Positions 1 through 10,445 of a stretch of 64,000 nt of DNA are shown piece after piece; position 1 is the stretch's first letter; each line of letters begins with the position of its first letter. Source of the DNA: Micromussa lordhowensis (taxonomy: Eukaryota; Cnidaria; Anthozoa; Scleractinia; Lobophylliidae). A program made the position numbers and the translations under genes. The notes under the pieces are model-generated. The model was given only the letters and a program-made list of their open reading frames with translations. It had not been told where the DNA came from and did no database searches. The stretch covers positions 6,215,279 to 6,279,278 of the forward strand of contig OZ026607.1 of assembly GCA_964020085.1 (NCBI GenBank). The letters are read 5' to 3'.

Positions 1-110
1 ATGATAATTTTCCTTAACTAATTTCATGCCTGCTTAACATACATATATAGACCCCAATGCTTACACAACAAGCTCTATATCCAATTTCATGACGTTTCTT
101 TTCCCAACAG

Positions 111-197
111 GAAAAATTGCGTGACACATTAAAAGTGGCCCAACGAGACTATCAGAAGCTAAGGTTCCAGCGTTTCAGACCAGATTTTCTAAAATGA
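111..197 (+). CDS. Terminal coding exon of an unidentified gene (partial)
   Basis: A pyrimidine-rich tract ending in CAG (91-110) is followed by 28 codons open to TGA at 195-197. The peptide starts EKLRDTLKVAQRDYQKLR and ends RPDFLK. It is charged and helix-like, as at the end of a coiled-coil protein, and has no recognisable domain. The exon was read in phase 0, which is the frame with a sensible charged helix; no other check is possible because upstream exons lie outside the window. The rest of 1-110 is intron. No AATAAA is visible before the next gene, so the 3' end may use a variant signal. The family is not recognised. Confidence 0.6.
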   Translation, partial: EKLRDTLKVAQRDYQKLRFQRFRPDFLK

Positions 198-532
198 AAA
201 ATGGCCTCTTGATTTCTATGTTTCTGATTTGGGGAAGGTTACGACAGAATGAAAGAAAATAATCTAGTTTCGGCGCGCGATGGCTTCACATTAGCTGTCA
301 CTTGATGGCGTTACAAACCGCTAATTTGCTCTTGCTGATACAGGAAACTGATGGTCACCATAGTAACGATATGTACATGTGTGTAAATGATTGTTGTATT
401 TGTAATGCTGTATTCCAACCTGATGTAGTTACCTTTTGTCTACGATTTTTGTTTACAATGGACTGGTAAATCGAAGGATTCATACCGTCAGTGAACGAAC
501 AGAGTGTAACCAACTCAGATCAAATTTTGGAA
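198..532. other. Short intergenic interval and 5' leader of the PP2C-like gene
   Basis: No coding structure is seen. A three-codon upstream ORF (ATG at 458, stop TAA at 467) lies just before the PP2C-like frame. That stop shows the frame does not continue further upstream on this strand. Confidence 0.5.
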
Positions 533-2161
533 ATGAACGACAACGACAATTCAGAGATACACGAAACTCGCGGTAACTTGTTGCCTCCGATTAATCGAAT
601 AACGCCGCCTGTAAAACCCGAAATCTCGATTGTCTGCATGAAATGCGAAGAAGAAATTAAGGTTCGACATTTGAAAGAACACCGAGAATTCCACAACGCG
701 TTGGAAATGTTCCGATTTTCGATGGACAGGAAGCCTTCCAGCGTGAAACAACTGATCAGGCGACGTCGTGCGATTTTGAGACGACTCAACGAAACGGCAA
801 GCTCCGAAAATCCAGTTTCGATGAAGAAAATTCAAAAACTGAACCTCGCCTACGAGGCAATCAAGGCTGATATCGAAGGCACAAACATTGCTCTTCGAAA
901 TGTGGACGATTTTTTCCTCGATCAGCGGAATATACGAGGACAGGGAACAAAACTCACCTGTGCTCTTGCCTTCGGCGTTTGTCAACATGCGAATTCGCGA
1001 TGGAAGACATCCATGGAAGATAGGTACGCCTTTAAAGATTTCTTCTGTAATGATCCACAGAGTGGATTCTTTGCTATTTATGACGGATATTCTGGAAGCA
1101 TGGCTGCAGAGAAATGCGCGCGCTATCTGAGCGAACTTCTCGAAAATAAGGTCGAAAGTATCTACCAAACGAGCATGAAACATGAAAGTGTCAATGAGGA
1201 AATTGCAGTGGCTTTTAACGAAGCGTTCGAAGAGATGGACAGAATACTGCTCTACGGCGTGGAGGAACAATCGAGAAATCGATGGAGCGGATGTTCTGCT
1301 CTTACCTGCTTGTTGCGAGGAAATAATTTGTACGTAGCGAACGCGGGGAATATTCGAGCAGTGTTATGCCGCGGGGACGGTTCGATCGAACGTTTGTCGG
1401 ACAATCACAGCCCCTGGGATAAAAGGGAGCGCCATCGAGTACGTAAAGCTAAAGGAGATGTTTCTAAAAGCGACAAAACTGCCCTGGTTAATGGCGTGGT
1501 GAAGAGCACTCGGGGTCTTGGGAACCACGGCGACCCGAATTTGAAAACTAGCGTAATACGAACACCCTTTGTTAATTGCCTCACCATTGAGGAGGCGGAT
1601 CAATTCCTGATCCTCGCGTCGAATGGTGTATGGGAAGTTTTCAGCGAAGAAGAAGTAATTCTTCTCCTGGAAGATATTATACCCGATATCGACGTGAGAG
1701 CTATTGTGAGGAGAATGCAAGACAGGGCTTCAGCTCTGGAGGAAGGGTTGCCTGTCCCAAAATGGGATGAAATTCCAAGACGGAGCAAGAGCGTGGCTTC
1801 CACGGAAGGGAACAAGGTCACTGTAGCGGCGAGTTCCACGGAAGAAATTTCACAAGAGGACATTGCAAACAAGGATTCATATAGTGACAATGAGGAAGGT
1901 CATTCTAGGGCGAGTCCTACAGAAATGGATGAGAATAAACCTGTCGCAGAATCGCCTGCCTTACTACAACCCCCTGTGCCCTCATTAAGGTCACGAGGGC
2001 CAACGCTCCAAAGAAATGAAAAAGCTTGTGCGCTAGCCAAGGCCCTAAGTGAAAGGCTAGTGCAAGGCGCTATCCTTGCAGGAAGCCGTGACAATATCAC
2101 AGTCGCAGTTGTACTTTTAAATGGCTGTCCACTTCAGCTGTTCTTTTTACCAACAATTTAA
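533..2161 (+). CDS. PP2C-like (PPM-family) protein, probable pseudophosphatase, PP2D1-like
   Basis: A single 542-codon exon. The frame is open from 470, but the first ATG is at 533 with G at -3, so that start is preferred; the 14 codons before it have no ATG. An N-terminal CxxC-x11-HxxxH finger (C35, C38, H50, H54) precedes a helical region and a PP2C fold. Visible PP2C motifs are MED (161-163), DGYSG (184-188), YVANAGN (267-273), SNGVWE (about 363-368) and DNIT (520-523). In active PP2Cs the second motif is DGHG and the fourth is DGxWD. Here the catalytic His is Tyr186 and one metal-binding Asp is Asn364, so catalysis is doubtful. A low-complexity, Ser/Glu/Pro-rich insert of about 115 residues (roughly 390-505) splits the last two motifs. 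Finger plus PP2C architecture without introns suggests vertebrate-type PP2D1 or a retrocopy. A plausible AATAAA lies at 2903-2908. Confidence 0.85.
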   Translation: MNDNDNSEIHETRGNLLPPINRITPPVKPEISIVCMKCEEEIKVRHLKEHREFHNALEMFRFSMDRKPSSVKQLIRRRRAILRRLNETASSENPVSMKKIQKLNLAYEAIKADIEGTNIALRNVDDFFLDQRNIRGQGTKLTCALAFGVCQHANSRWKTSMEDRYAFKDFFCNDPQSGFFAIYDGYSGSMAAEKCARYLSELLENKVESIYQTSMKHESVNEEIAVAFNEAFEEMDRILLYGVEEQSRNRWSGCSALTCLLRGNNLYVANAGNIRAVLCRGDGSIERLSDNHSPWDKRERHRVRKAKGDVSKSDKTALVNGVVKSTRGLGNHGDPNLKTSVIRTPFVNCLTIEEADQFLILASNGVWEVFSEEEVILLLEDIIPDIDVRAIVRRMQDRASALEEGLPVPKWDEIPRRSKSVASTEGNKVTVAASSTEEISQEDIANKDSYSDNEEGHSRASPTEMDENKPVAESPALLQPPVPSLRSRGPTLQRNEKACALAKALSERLVQGAILAGSRDNITVAVVLLNGCPLQLFFLPTI

Positions 2162-2724
2162 TGCTTCCAAATTCTCATTAGTGAGTCCATTCATTTGTTC
2201 CTATTAAGGTTCTGAGAATTTGTCGGTGCATAAAAACAGTGACCCGATGTTGATGATTTTCTTTATTCTCATTACCTACTGTATTTGTTTCATGTTATAT
2301 GGATAGTGTAAGGAGATTTTGGCTGCTAATCCCACTGAGATGCTAGTCAAAGCTGATGTAATTCGATCCTGTTGAGCATCAAATGGAACAGGGCCAAATT
2401 ACAACATAACTTATTGAGAATGAATTACTGTGTTTTGTCATCCAGCTAAGCTCTACAATTTTGTTCTTTTAGAGGCAAATATTTTTGCTTGGTGTCATCA
2501 GCCATTTAGTCTGTTCATTTTCGATTTGATTCAAAATACTGATGTTAGATTGCTTTCGAAAGCATTCATCAAGTTAATTAGGTTAACTGTCCAGGTTTTT
2601 CATTTAGATCAATGCTTAAGCGCTACTCTGCTGTTCAGAAACTTCAAGAAAGAACAAAACTAATAATTGTTCTTTCTTTCTGTGATATTAATATAATAAT
2701 AATTATATTATGATTATAATTATG

Positions 2725-2760
2725 CAAAGTTCCTGTAATTAGAGTATTACAGGAACTTTG
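2725..2760. repeat. Perfect 15-bp hairpin
   Basis: Arms 2725-2739 and 2746-2760 are exact reverse complements (CAAAGTTCCTGTAAT) around a 6-nt loop. It lies in the probable 3' UTR of the PP2C-like gene, after an A/T run. It could be an RNA hairpin or a small foldback remnant. Confidence 0.6.
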
Positions 2761-2902
2761 TAATGTAAACAGACATCCTTAACTGATTACTGACTATTTG
2801 TCTGCCGTATAAATGCAGTTTAAAATGATGGTCAAAGATATCTTCATGCATTCACTGTGACACAAGTACCATGATTAGACTGCCATTTGCTGAATTTAGG
2901 AA

Positions 2903-2908
2903 AATAAA
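2903..2908 (+). terminator. Candidate poly(A) signal of the PP2C-like gene
   Basis: AATAAA about 740 nt after the stop codon. No closer canonical hexamer was noticed, so a long 3' UTR is inferred. Confidence 0.35.
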
Positions 2909-2968
2909 GTTTAGGAACTTCGAGTATTTGAATCATTATTTTGTTATAATTTTTAAGCAGTACTTATG

Positions 2969-3127
2969 CCTAATCATATCTTTTTGGTATGCTTTGTTGG
3001 CATATGATGCAAGTTTGGTCGAGCCATAATTTGTATTTTGGTAGTCGAGCCAAAATACCCAAATTATTAAGGTAAGACCAAACAAGACTGATATGCTGCC
3101 GAAGCATACCACAAAGGTATGATTAGG
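2969..3127. mobile_element. Foldback MITE of about 160 bp
   Basis: Outer arms CCTAATCATATC...TTGGTATGC and GCATACCA...GGTATGATTAGG pair with few mismatches. The inner segments (GTTTGGTC... / ...GACCAAAC, with TATTTTGG / CCAAAATA near the centre) also pair, so nearly the whole element folds back on itself. No coding capacity. Confidence 0.7.
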
Positions 3128-3282
3128 TTTTTACCTAGGCTCGATTTCTGCCACTCTCTCATGTCTGATCTACGTTTCTCCTGGAGGGCTCCAGGCTTTT
3201 GCAAACAGCAGCTGGTAATTGAACCTAGTATTTACGACTGGCCATGATATCATAGCCATATCAGGCCAGTGACTTGATATTG

Positions 3283-3396
3283 AACAATTATCCTGCGAAA
3301 TCGCACGGAATATCGTCTGATACTTAGCCGACGAGGCCATAGGCCGAGTCGCCTAAAATCAGATGATATTCCGCGAGATTGAGCAGGATAATTGTT
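3283..3396. mobile_element. Foldback MITE of about 115 bp
   Basis: Arms starting AACAATTATCCTGCG and ending CAGGATAATTGTT pair through ...GGAATATCGTCTGAT / ATCAGATGATATTCC..., with a GC-rich palindromic centre around CGACGAGGCC. No ORF. Confidence 0.7.
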
Positions 3397-5319
3397 TTAT
3401 TATTCAACAAATTGATAACAAAACAGCCTAACATTTTTAAATCTCTCTGTCAACATTTTCTCACTTCACTTTTTCTTCCCACGTTCTAAGCTACGTATAC
3501 CGCCAGATATCTGTTACCTACGGATGACAGATATCGAGAGCATCATGACCATGTTTGGATAGTGTTACAATTTGTGGAATAATAATGCAGGATATTAGGA
3601 CTGTAGTCATGCCTCTGATTGGCTAATTGCAAATTGTGAAGCTAGCCTCTTACAAAGATGCTCTTTGTGCTTGTCATGCAAATTATCTTGGTAGGAAAAG
3701 AGTACATGGTGAGCCCAAAGTAAATCAGCTTAGGAGGCCAGCATTATTAGTGGACCCTCAGATGGATTTAGAGGGGGCAGATTGGGTGGCTAACCCCTCC
3801 CCCCTCCCTCTTCCCCCCCTTCGAAGAAGCAAAAAACAACATCAACAAAAAAAATGAAAAAGATTGCAAATGCTTTTTATCTAAAAAGTTCCATACGGGG
3901 AGGTCCCGCCCAGGTCCAAACCCTTTACCCTTCTGTATACCTTTTTTGACAGAAAAGTACCCCTTTCATTGTTCTGTTTCTATTTTTGGCTGATCAGATC
4001 TTCCACAGATCCCACGTATACTTTGGTCCCTTGCATGATATATTGTAATTAGTGTTTCTTTTTTTCGGGGGGGGGGGGGGAGGGGCATAGATCTTTTTAG
4101 ATCCGATATGCGGCTCATTTTTAACATGGTTTGACCATGTATTTTCTGTGGGACAGTTTTTGTCTGTCCGCTGCGCAGTCTCTTTATCACGAAAACGACA
4201 TGATATTCTAGATTTTAGCCTATTGTCTTTGGTCACGTGTTTCGTATGTGACATTGGCCAATCCGCAAACATTTGGATTTGAATTTCATCTAAGGTCATT
4301 ACCATGTGCATCGAGTAGACGATCGGTCCACAAGCCGGGTTGCTCTACTTTTTGCTGCTGACGAGACCCAACCAGGTCGAAACAGCTGTCCACTGTTGCA
4401 ATTCTTGTCTTTCAGTTTGGATTCTATCTTGTCGTTGTCCTTATTCGTAGTAATGAACCTTGTTTCATTGTTACCCTTTTATATACTTTTAACTGAAAAA
4501 GGCACCCCTTTAAAATACTTTCAAAACTGGCCCGTATCATGAATGCATCGCTAATAAAAGATGTCTTCTCGTCATTTTCGTGTAGTGCTTAATAAACTAA
4601 AGAATACAACCATAAGGTGCATCTGTTACAAATATTTTAATCTTATGCCCTTTAAAATATCTAAATGACAGATTTCTCTACTCTTTCATATACCTCAGCT
4701 TGTGAAATCATTACCCTTTTAAGTTACCTGAAGTCTGAAAAAGTTTCCCCTTTCAGGCACGGAGCCTCCCCGTATAGGCTATTATAGGAAGAACCCCCCG
4801 GGTTTTTTGATCATGGATTTTTATTTAGACAGCCGTTTCGAAAGTTTGAGAACATCAGTGATCAGTCATTCTGCATTCAAAAGGATGTTTGTTTCTGGAT
4901 CACTGACTGACTAATATTTAAACTCATCTGAGAATGTTTAAACTCATCTGATAGATTGTCCAAAAGTCCTATAGTTTATTGAAAGGGGAAAAAATAATTA
5001 TTGTAACTTTGAATGTTTTTGGCTTTTCATTCAGAACATTAACGAGCAAGTCCAAAACCATCACATCAAAACTATACAACGTTTTTGCTTAATACAGACA
5101 CCTCTAGAAATCATCCGTCACTTGTAAAGTCGACTTTTTATTCTCTATTGACGACAAAAAAACAACAAAGTAATAAACCAACTTACCAAATGTTAGAAAC
5201 TACAACTTACATGGAATAATCTAATCTTAAATGACTAAAAAATTCGTGCCTTAGTTGTTTCGACAAATTATTTTAACGTTATTTTATTCTAATTTAAGTG
5301 AGAAAGGCCAGAGGTCATT
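3397..5319. repeat. Non-coding stretch with old dispersed repeat and homopolymer tracts
   Basis: No gene is supported. The interval about 3700-4800 has C-runs near 3800, a T/G-rich run including a long G tract at 4067-4080, and recurring CCCTTTT / AAAGGGG-like phrases typical of a degraded dispersed element. Segments at about 4840-5120 reappear as direct, diverged copies near 5460-5560 and 6940-7060. Confidence 0.45.
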
Positions 5320-6425
5320 TTTTGTAAAGCGAAACATTATGTAAATTGAAATGAGATGCTTTTAAGTAATTAATGTATAAGCAAGCAAGTAAAGAGAAAA
5401 TGAATGGAGTGGTCTTAGTTAATTCACGCCACTAAGCTAACAAGTTAAAACGACGTCCATTCTGAGAATATTTAAACTCAGGTGCTAGATTTTTCAAAAG
5501 TCAAATATTTTATTGAAGGGGAAAAAATGTTATTGTACTGAATGTTTTTGCTTCTGTACTTTTTTTGCGTGGGCACGACCTTGCTTGAATAACCAGGACC
5601 ATTAGAAAAGAATCTGAACTCGACGTCCGCTGAAAAAAGAAGCGCTCCCGGTCCCCTGGTGGAAAGGTTCGCTGAACCTTTATCAGGTTCATTAAATTTG
5701 AATGTAAAAAAATAATAATAAAAATAAAAAAATAAACTCGTATGACTTCAAAGAACATGGTGTGAGAAATAAAGCCGTTTTAACTAGCAACTTTACCCTT
5801 TGAAAAGTGATACTTGTTTGAGAATCGTATCCTCAGTTCTAATGTGTGTTTATTCAGATGGGGGTAGCTAGTAAAACCAAAAATCCTTTGAATTAACATT
5901 AACATGGACGGTCTATACATTAACTTTTTATCCAATAATTTTAAGGATTTCAAAAGGAGGCACAACACACATTTGAACACGGCCCTTATCTTCTCTGTTG
6001 TAGTTTCTGCCCAGCTGATCTGCGTCCAACCTCGTTCCCAGAGCCTTTTCCCCGGCGGGGAAAAGGCCGTGGGAACGACGTTGAGCCGACGATATCAGTC
6101 GTAAAGAGAACCTACTGTAGCTTAAAAGAGAGTGCAAACTTTTGTCGATGACTGTACTTAGCCACCTGAGAAAAAAAATCGATGACTTTTTAAAATTGAA
6201 GAGACGTTCTCTGAAATCAGCTGTTCAAAACTTGATACCTCTGTTCCAATGTTTGTATAAACGGATAGGGTCACTTAGCAATCTTGATCCAGAAACAAAC
6301 AACCTTTTGAATATTGACTGATGATTTACTGCATGTTATACCAAAGCTGTCTAAATATGAGTCCACAAAAACCTTTTACTCTCAATCAGCTATCCGTACA
6401 CACACAACGCCACAGTATTAACTAC
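5320..6425. repeat. Left arm of an imperfect inverted duplication
   Basis: Several blocks recur in reverse complement and reverse order at 9130-10445. Examples are 5320-5500 with 10260-10440, the TTTTTGCG..GGGCACGACCTTG region near 5560 with 10130-10200, 5830-5890 with 9930-9990, and 6170-6410 with 9130-9400. The arms have diverged by substitutions and small indels. Between them lies the secreted-protein gene at 7623-9023. Confidence 0.7.
6032..6077. repeat. GC-rich hairpin
   Basis: TCGTTCCCA..GCCTTTTCCCCG pairs with CGGGGAAAAGGC..TGGGAACGA, with only two unpaired bases per arm. It is probably the core of a small foldback element. Confidence 0.6.
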
Positions 6426-6429
6426 TTAT

Positions 6430-6625
6430 TAACCGAGAGGAAGGTCTTTTCAGCAAAATTCTTAGACCGAGACCTTGCCGTATTGACCGAGCGATAGCGA
6501 GGTCAATAAGGCAAGGCCTATGTTTGAGATTTTCCAATAAAGACCGAACTTTCGAGTTGTTTATTATTTAAGGAATAGAAAACATGTGCCGTCTTTCTAT
6601 CGAGCCTTAGAAACACGAGTGAAAG

Positions 6626-6656
<31 letters not shown>

Positions 6657-6765
6657 GAGCCGCGCTGTTTACTTCGATCATCAAAATGTAAATTCTCTTT
6701 GTTCGCGCCATCATTACGTCAACAGCTCGTGCTAGTTCTGTGTTTCTATCGAGTTATAGAAACAC
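6430..6765. mobile_element. Two small foldback element remnants
   Basis: One hairpin spans 6473-6516 (CCTTGCC.TATTGACC / GGTCAATA.GGCAAGG) and is nested in a longer imperfect palindrome reaching about 6560. A second at 6740-6765 has exact 10-bp arms (GTGTTTCTAT / ATAGAAACAC). No coding content. Confidence 0.5.
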
Positions 6766-7531
6766 GGTTTTAAACCAATCAGCGTGCGTATTAATTTTGC
6801 TTTGGGTTATTTTCTAAATGACTTTTGGCTTGGCTCCGGCAAGTGGGCATTACGGGAGAGGAATGCCCCAGTATTAGCCAATCACAGCGCGCATTATATC
6901 GGCTATAAACGCAAGTCATATAATGATATAAGATAAAATGATGTCAAGAAAATGTTAAACAAATTGTTTACTTAATATGGACACCACTAGAAATCATCTG
7001 TTTTTTTGAATAAGTCTACATTTTATTTTCCATTAACGAAAATAAAGTTAGAGGAACTACACTGACAATGCAACGCGAAAGATGTCCAGTTATCAGCTAC
7101 TGAAAGGATTAAATCGGTATTAGAGATTTCCGACGAACGACGAAAAACTACCATCTAACTCAGGGTGTAGTTGTTCAAAGAGTCGATGACACTATCAGCC
7201 GGAAAAATCGTTATTCAGTGGCTAAGTGTTGACAAAACAAACTATGCTATCCACTGAATAGTGATTTAGCCAGGTGTTTTCGTGATGGCCGAGAGTCGAC
7301 CGAGGAAGACTAGGTGAAACGCCTCGCGCCCTTCCCAACTGTTAAGAGAAGACTGGGGATGAGGCAGGTCTTAGATGGCTTTTCATGTGAGCAGCACAGA
7401 AACTGGTGTAACTTTATTTCGGCAAGTTTAAAGCACAAAATAAGCAAGCGTAAATCATTTCGACAATGGATATCGCCACAGGGTGTTATAAATAAACTTG
7501 GAACAACATCATTTTGATTTTTGTCATGCTC
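6766..7531. other. AT-rich intergenic stretch
   Basis: No gene supported. It contains a diverged direct repeat of sequence near 5050-5120 (at about 6940-7060) and a small imperfect inverted repeat near 7212-7265. A 67-codon frame at 7314-7517 has no supporting features. Confidence 0.4.
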
Positions 7532-7537
7532 TTTATT
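7532..7537 (-). terminator. Poly(A) signal of the secreted cysteine-containing protein gene
   Basis: AATAAA on the minus strand, about 85 nt after the stop codon at 7623-7625. This position fits the gene model well. Confidence 0.6.
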
Positions 7538-7622
7538 ATGTCCTAAATCCCTAAATTCTACTGTTTAACGCCATTATGTAGGACTACTTGTGCCGGGTAA
7601 CGAAGGTTTTCTGTGTGCTCCA

Positions 7623-9023
7623 TCACTTGCAACACGCTGCGATGTAAAGCTCTCCAATCCACTGGCCATACCGGCCGCAGGGTCCATGACACTGAATCTT
7701 ACTGTCTCCGAACGTGGCCTGGGTGATGTAAGTGGCACTAGGTCCATATATCTTCAGAGCTCGCATATGGCCCTGGGAACGAGTGAATCCGGCTGGACAA
7801 GCTCCACTGGCCAGAATACAGTAATGACCAGGAGGCCATTGACCTGTAAGAAAAACACATTTGATTTGTTCGTTAAGGAAAAGATGAACTGGTGTGCCTC
7901 ATCAGATATTGAGGACGTTTGGTGACTCGTCAAGCCGGTGCTTAGGGCTATTTCGCTTCCCGCCTCGACTAGCCAATGCTATTTGCGGGAATCGCCCATT
8001 TTGTATTTTTCTTTTGTCAAATAGTAAATAAAGCTGAAGTTTGAAAGTTGAAGTTGAAGACATTTCTGCTGGGAAACAGGACAGGTATGAATTTGTCATC
8101 AAGATGAAAAATTGTATTAAAAATGTTTATTTGTTATTTACGTTGAGGCTTTGACGGTTCCGGTTGGGGTCTAAAAGACTGTTTTTTTATTCCCCTGGCT
8201 AAAGGTCTCAAGCTGTCTGCTCACATTTTCAACATATTTTAAAAACTTTGAGTTTCTCACTGAAAATGTGACAGGTGTGCTATCAGCAATTTTCAATCGA
8301 CTCCTGATAAAAGCTTTCATAAGTTTGTTTCGTGGGACATCACTTTCTTAATTTTCCACGGTTAGAAACTCCCAAAGAATGTTTGGTGTGCAATTAAAGA
8401 AAATGTTCAAACTGACTTCACAAACTTACCAATGGATTGCTCCAGTTGTTGTTTAGTAGCAGCGAGGTCACTTTTGACGGTGTTCAACGCGTTTTCCTGG
8501 TTCTGAAGATAGGTTGCCAGGGCAGGTAAACACTGGGGCACCTGTTCAAAAGGGAAAGAGACCATTGTTGATACTGGTACAAATTAGCTAGGTGTATTTT
8601 TTTTTAAACTTTATGGTTTTGAGAACGAGCTATGTTCAGAATTACTCGCAGTTTATGTTTTTTCTAAGATGTGTTTGCAACTGACCTTAAATTTGTTATT
8701 GTGGTCAGTATGTGAATTGTTTTATCGCCTTTGACACTTCCCCGCCTCGAGAAAATTTTGTTACAACCCGAGAATGTGAGTTATCTTTATTTTGCAAACA
8801 CTGAATTCTACAAGAGCTTAACAGCAAGATGTATATAGTGAAAATAGCTGAGAGAAGAGAGAATTCAAAGGTTGTTTGACGAAGTTAGCAACACACACAA
8901 GCTCATTCAGAAGATAATTTAATGCTTCTATATCAAAACATTTATCAGACTCACCGACGCATGGGCTTCGCTTGGATCTTCCAAGAAGTAGATTAAGACA
9001 GCGAGGACGAGAAGGAGCTTCAT
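7623..9023 (-). CDS. Small secreted cysteine-containing protein, apextrin-C-terminal-like (ApeC-like)
   Basis: Three exons: 8955-9023, 8430-8541 and 7623-7843, joined in phases 0 and 1 across introns with GT-AG ends (donors GTGAGT and GTAAGT; acceptors TTTGAACAG and TTCTTACAG). The product is 133 residues. Exon 1 is a signal peptide (MKLLLVLAVLIYFLEDPSEA). Exon 2 (VPQCLPALATYL..., then QNQENAL...KQQLEQS) is a heptad-like helix. Exon 3 is a compact domain beginning GQWPPGHYCILASGACPAGF and ending ELYIAACCK, with six cysteines. The WPxGxYCI...CPxGF...CC pattern recalls the ApeC domain of apextrins, which are secreted defence and carbohydrate-binding proteins, but the domain here is only about 73 residues, so family membership is tentative. 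An extracellular or mucosal role is inferred. All exon junctions were found by reading the strand; the model is internally consistent. Confidence 0.8.
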
Positions 9024-9118
9024 GTTCTGTCAGCTCAACCGGAGGAACTTTGGCTCAAACGAACTTGGTGGATCGAGGACGAACGCCAAATGGTGCATGA
9101 CCCAAATAGCAAAGCAGT

Positions 9119-9124
9119 ATTATA
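9119..9124 (-). promoter_or_regulatory. Candidate TATA element
   Basis: TATAAT in CGGTATAATACTG on the minus strand, about 95 bp upstream of the ATG at 9023. Position is plausible for a core promoter; no other evidence. Confidence 0.3.
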
Positions 9125-9129
9125 CCGAT

Positions 9130-10445
9130 AACTGTGGGAAAATAAGGTGTGTGTTTACGGATAGCTGATTGAGAGTAAAAGGTTTTTGTGGACGCATATT
9201 TAGACAGCTTTCGAAAGCTTGTGATATATAGAACACGCAGTGAGTCATCAGTCAACATTCAAAAGGGTGTGCTTGGATACCAAGATTGACTAGTGACCCC
9301 ATTTGAATACTGAACAAACATTGCAACAGAGGTATCAAGTTTTGAACAGCTGATTTCAGAAAACGTCTCTTCACTTTTGAAAAGTCGTCGATTTTTTTGT
9401 TCGGATGGCTAGGTACAGTCACTGACAAAAATTTGATGTCCCTTTTAAGCTAGGATTCTCTCTAAAGATTTCTCATTTCCACTGACATCACCCACTCAGG
9501 TCAGCAGGGCTGAAACTCCGGGGGGGGGGGGGTGGCGGGGGAACTCCCATATGAAAAGGTCTGGAATGCTCATCGGAAATTTTGAATTGAACCCCAAAAG
9601 GACACCAATCTGGACGCTGTTCGAGCTTTATTTGACCCCTAAAAATACCACTTAAAACAGAATAGACTGCGATTACCAGCCGCTGTTCAATTCAGGAAAG
9701 GACCTTGTACACGCAGACGGACACGAGAGATCAGCAGAAATCAAATCTAAAAACGGAAATAAGAACTTTCATTATTATTTCTGCGAGCGCACTCTGAAGG
9801 ATAACTTGAAAGCTAAAAATAGTGACGTTTCGTCATCAACGCCTTATAAGTCAAACCAGAAACCTTGATTTATTCCCCTAAGCGAGATGTCGAGCATCTC
9901 CGAGCTTTTCATATAGCAGTCCTGTCGTTTTACTAGTTACCCCATCTGAATAATAACACATTAGAACTGAGGATACGATTTTCAAACAAGTATCACTTTT
10001 CAAACAGTAAAGTTTGTTAGTTAAACGACTTTATTTTTCAAAAACCTTCAAAGTCCTTCGAGTTTTTGTTTCCTTTCAAATTCAATAAATGTAATAAAGG
10101 GTCAGACAAAATGGTTCTTTTTCAGCGGTGGCCAAGTTAAGGTCCTGTTCTAACCCCTAGTTACTCAAGCAAAGACGTGCGCCCGCAAAAAAAGTACAAA
10201 ATAAAATTTCAAATTTCAAAAGTACACTAACAATTTTTTTCTCCTTTCAATGAACCGATATGACTTTTGAAATATTTAACAGATAAGTTTAAATATTTTC
10301 AGAATCGACATAGTGGCGTGAATTAATAAGATTCATTAAGAGCAGAACATTTGCTTTTCCTTAACATGTTTGTTTAGAAATTAATTGCTTAGAAAAATCT
10401 CGTTTCAATTTACACAATATATTCACTTTACAAAACCTGCTCGCC
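9130..10445. repeat. Right arm of the inverted duplication
   Basis: Reverse-complement counterpart of 5320-6425, with an unrelated insertion at about 9490-9920 that includes a G-run near 9520-9540. No coding sequence. Confidence 0.7.

Noticed and set aside
491..532. GTG start of the PP2C-like frame
   Set aside because: A nuclear gene should start at ATG; the first in-frame ATG is 533, with a good context.
3627..3857. 76-codon plus-strand frame
   Set aside because: It runs into a C-rich low-complexity tract of a degraded repeat, and has a non-ATG start and no domain.
4067..4080. Long G run as a G-quadruplex or regulatory element
   Set aside because: A simple homopolymer beside a T run in repeat-derived DNA; similar runs occur near 9520 and no function is indicated.
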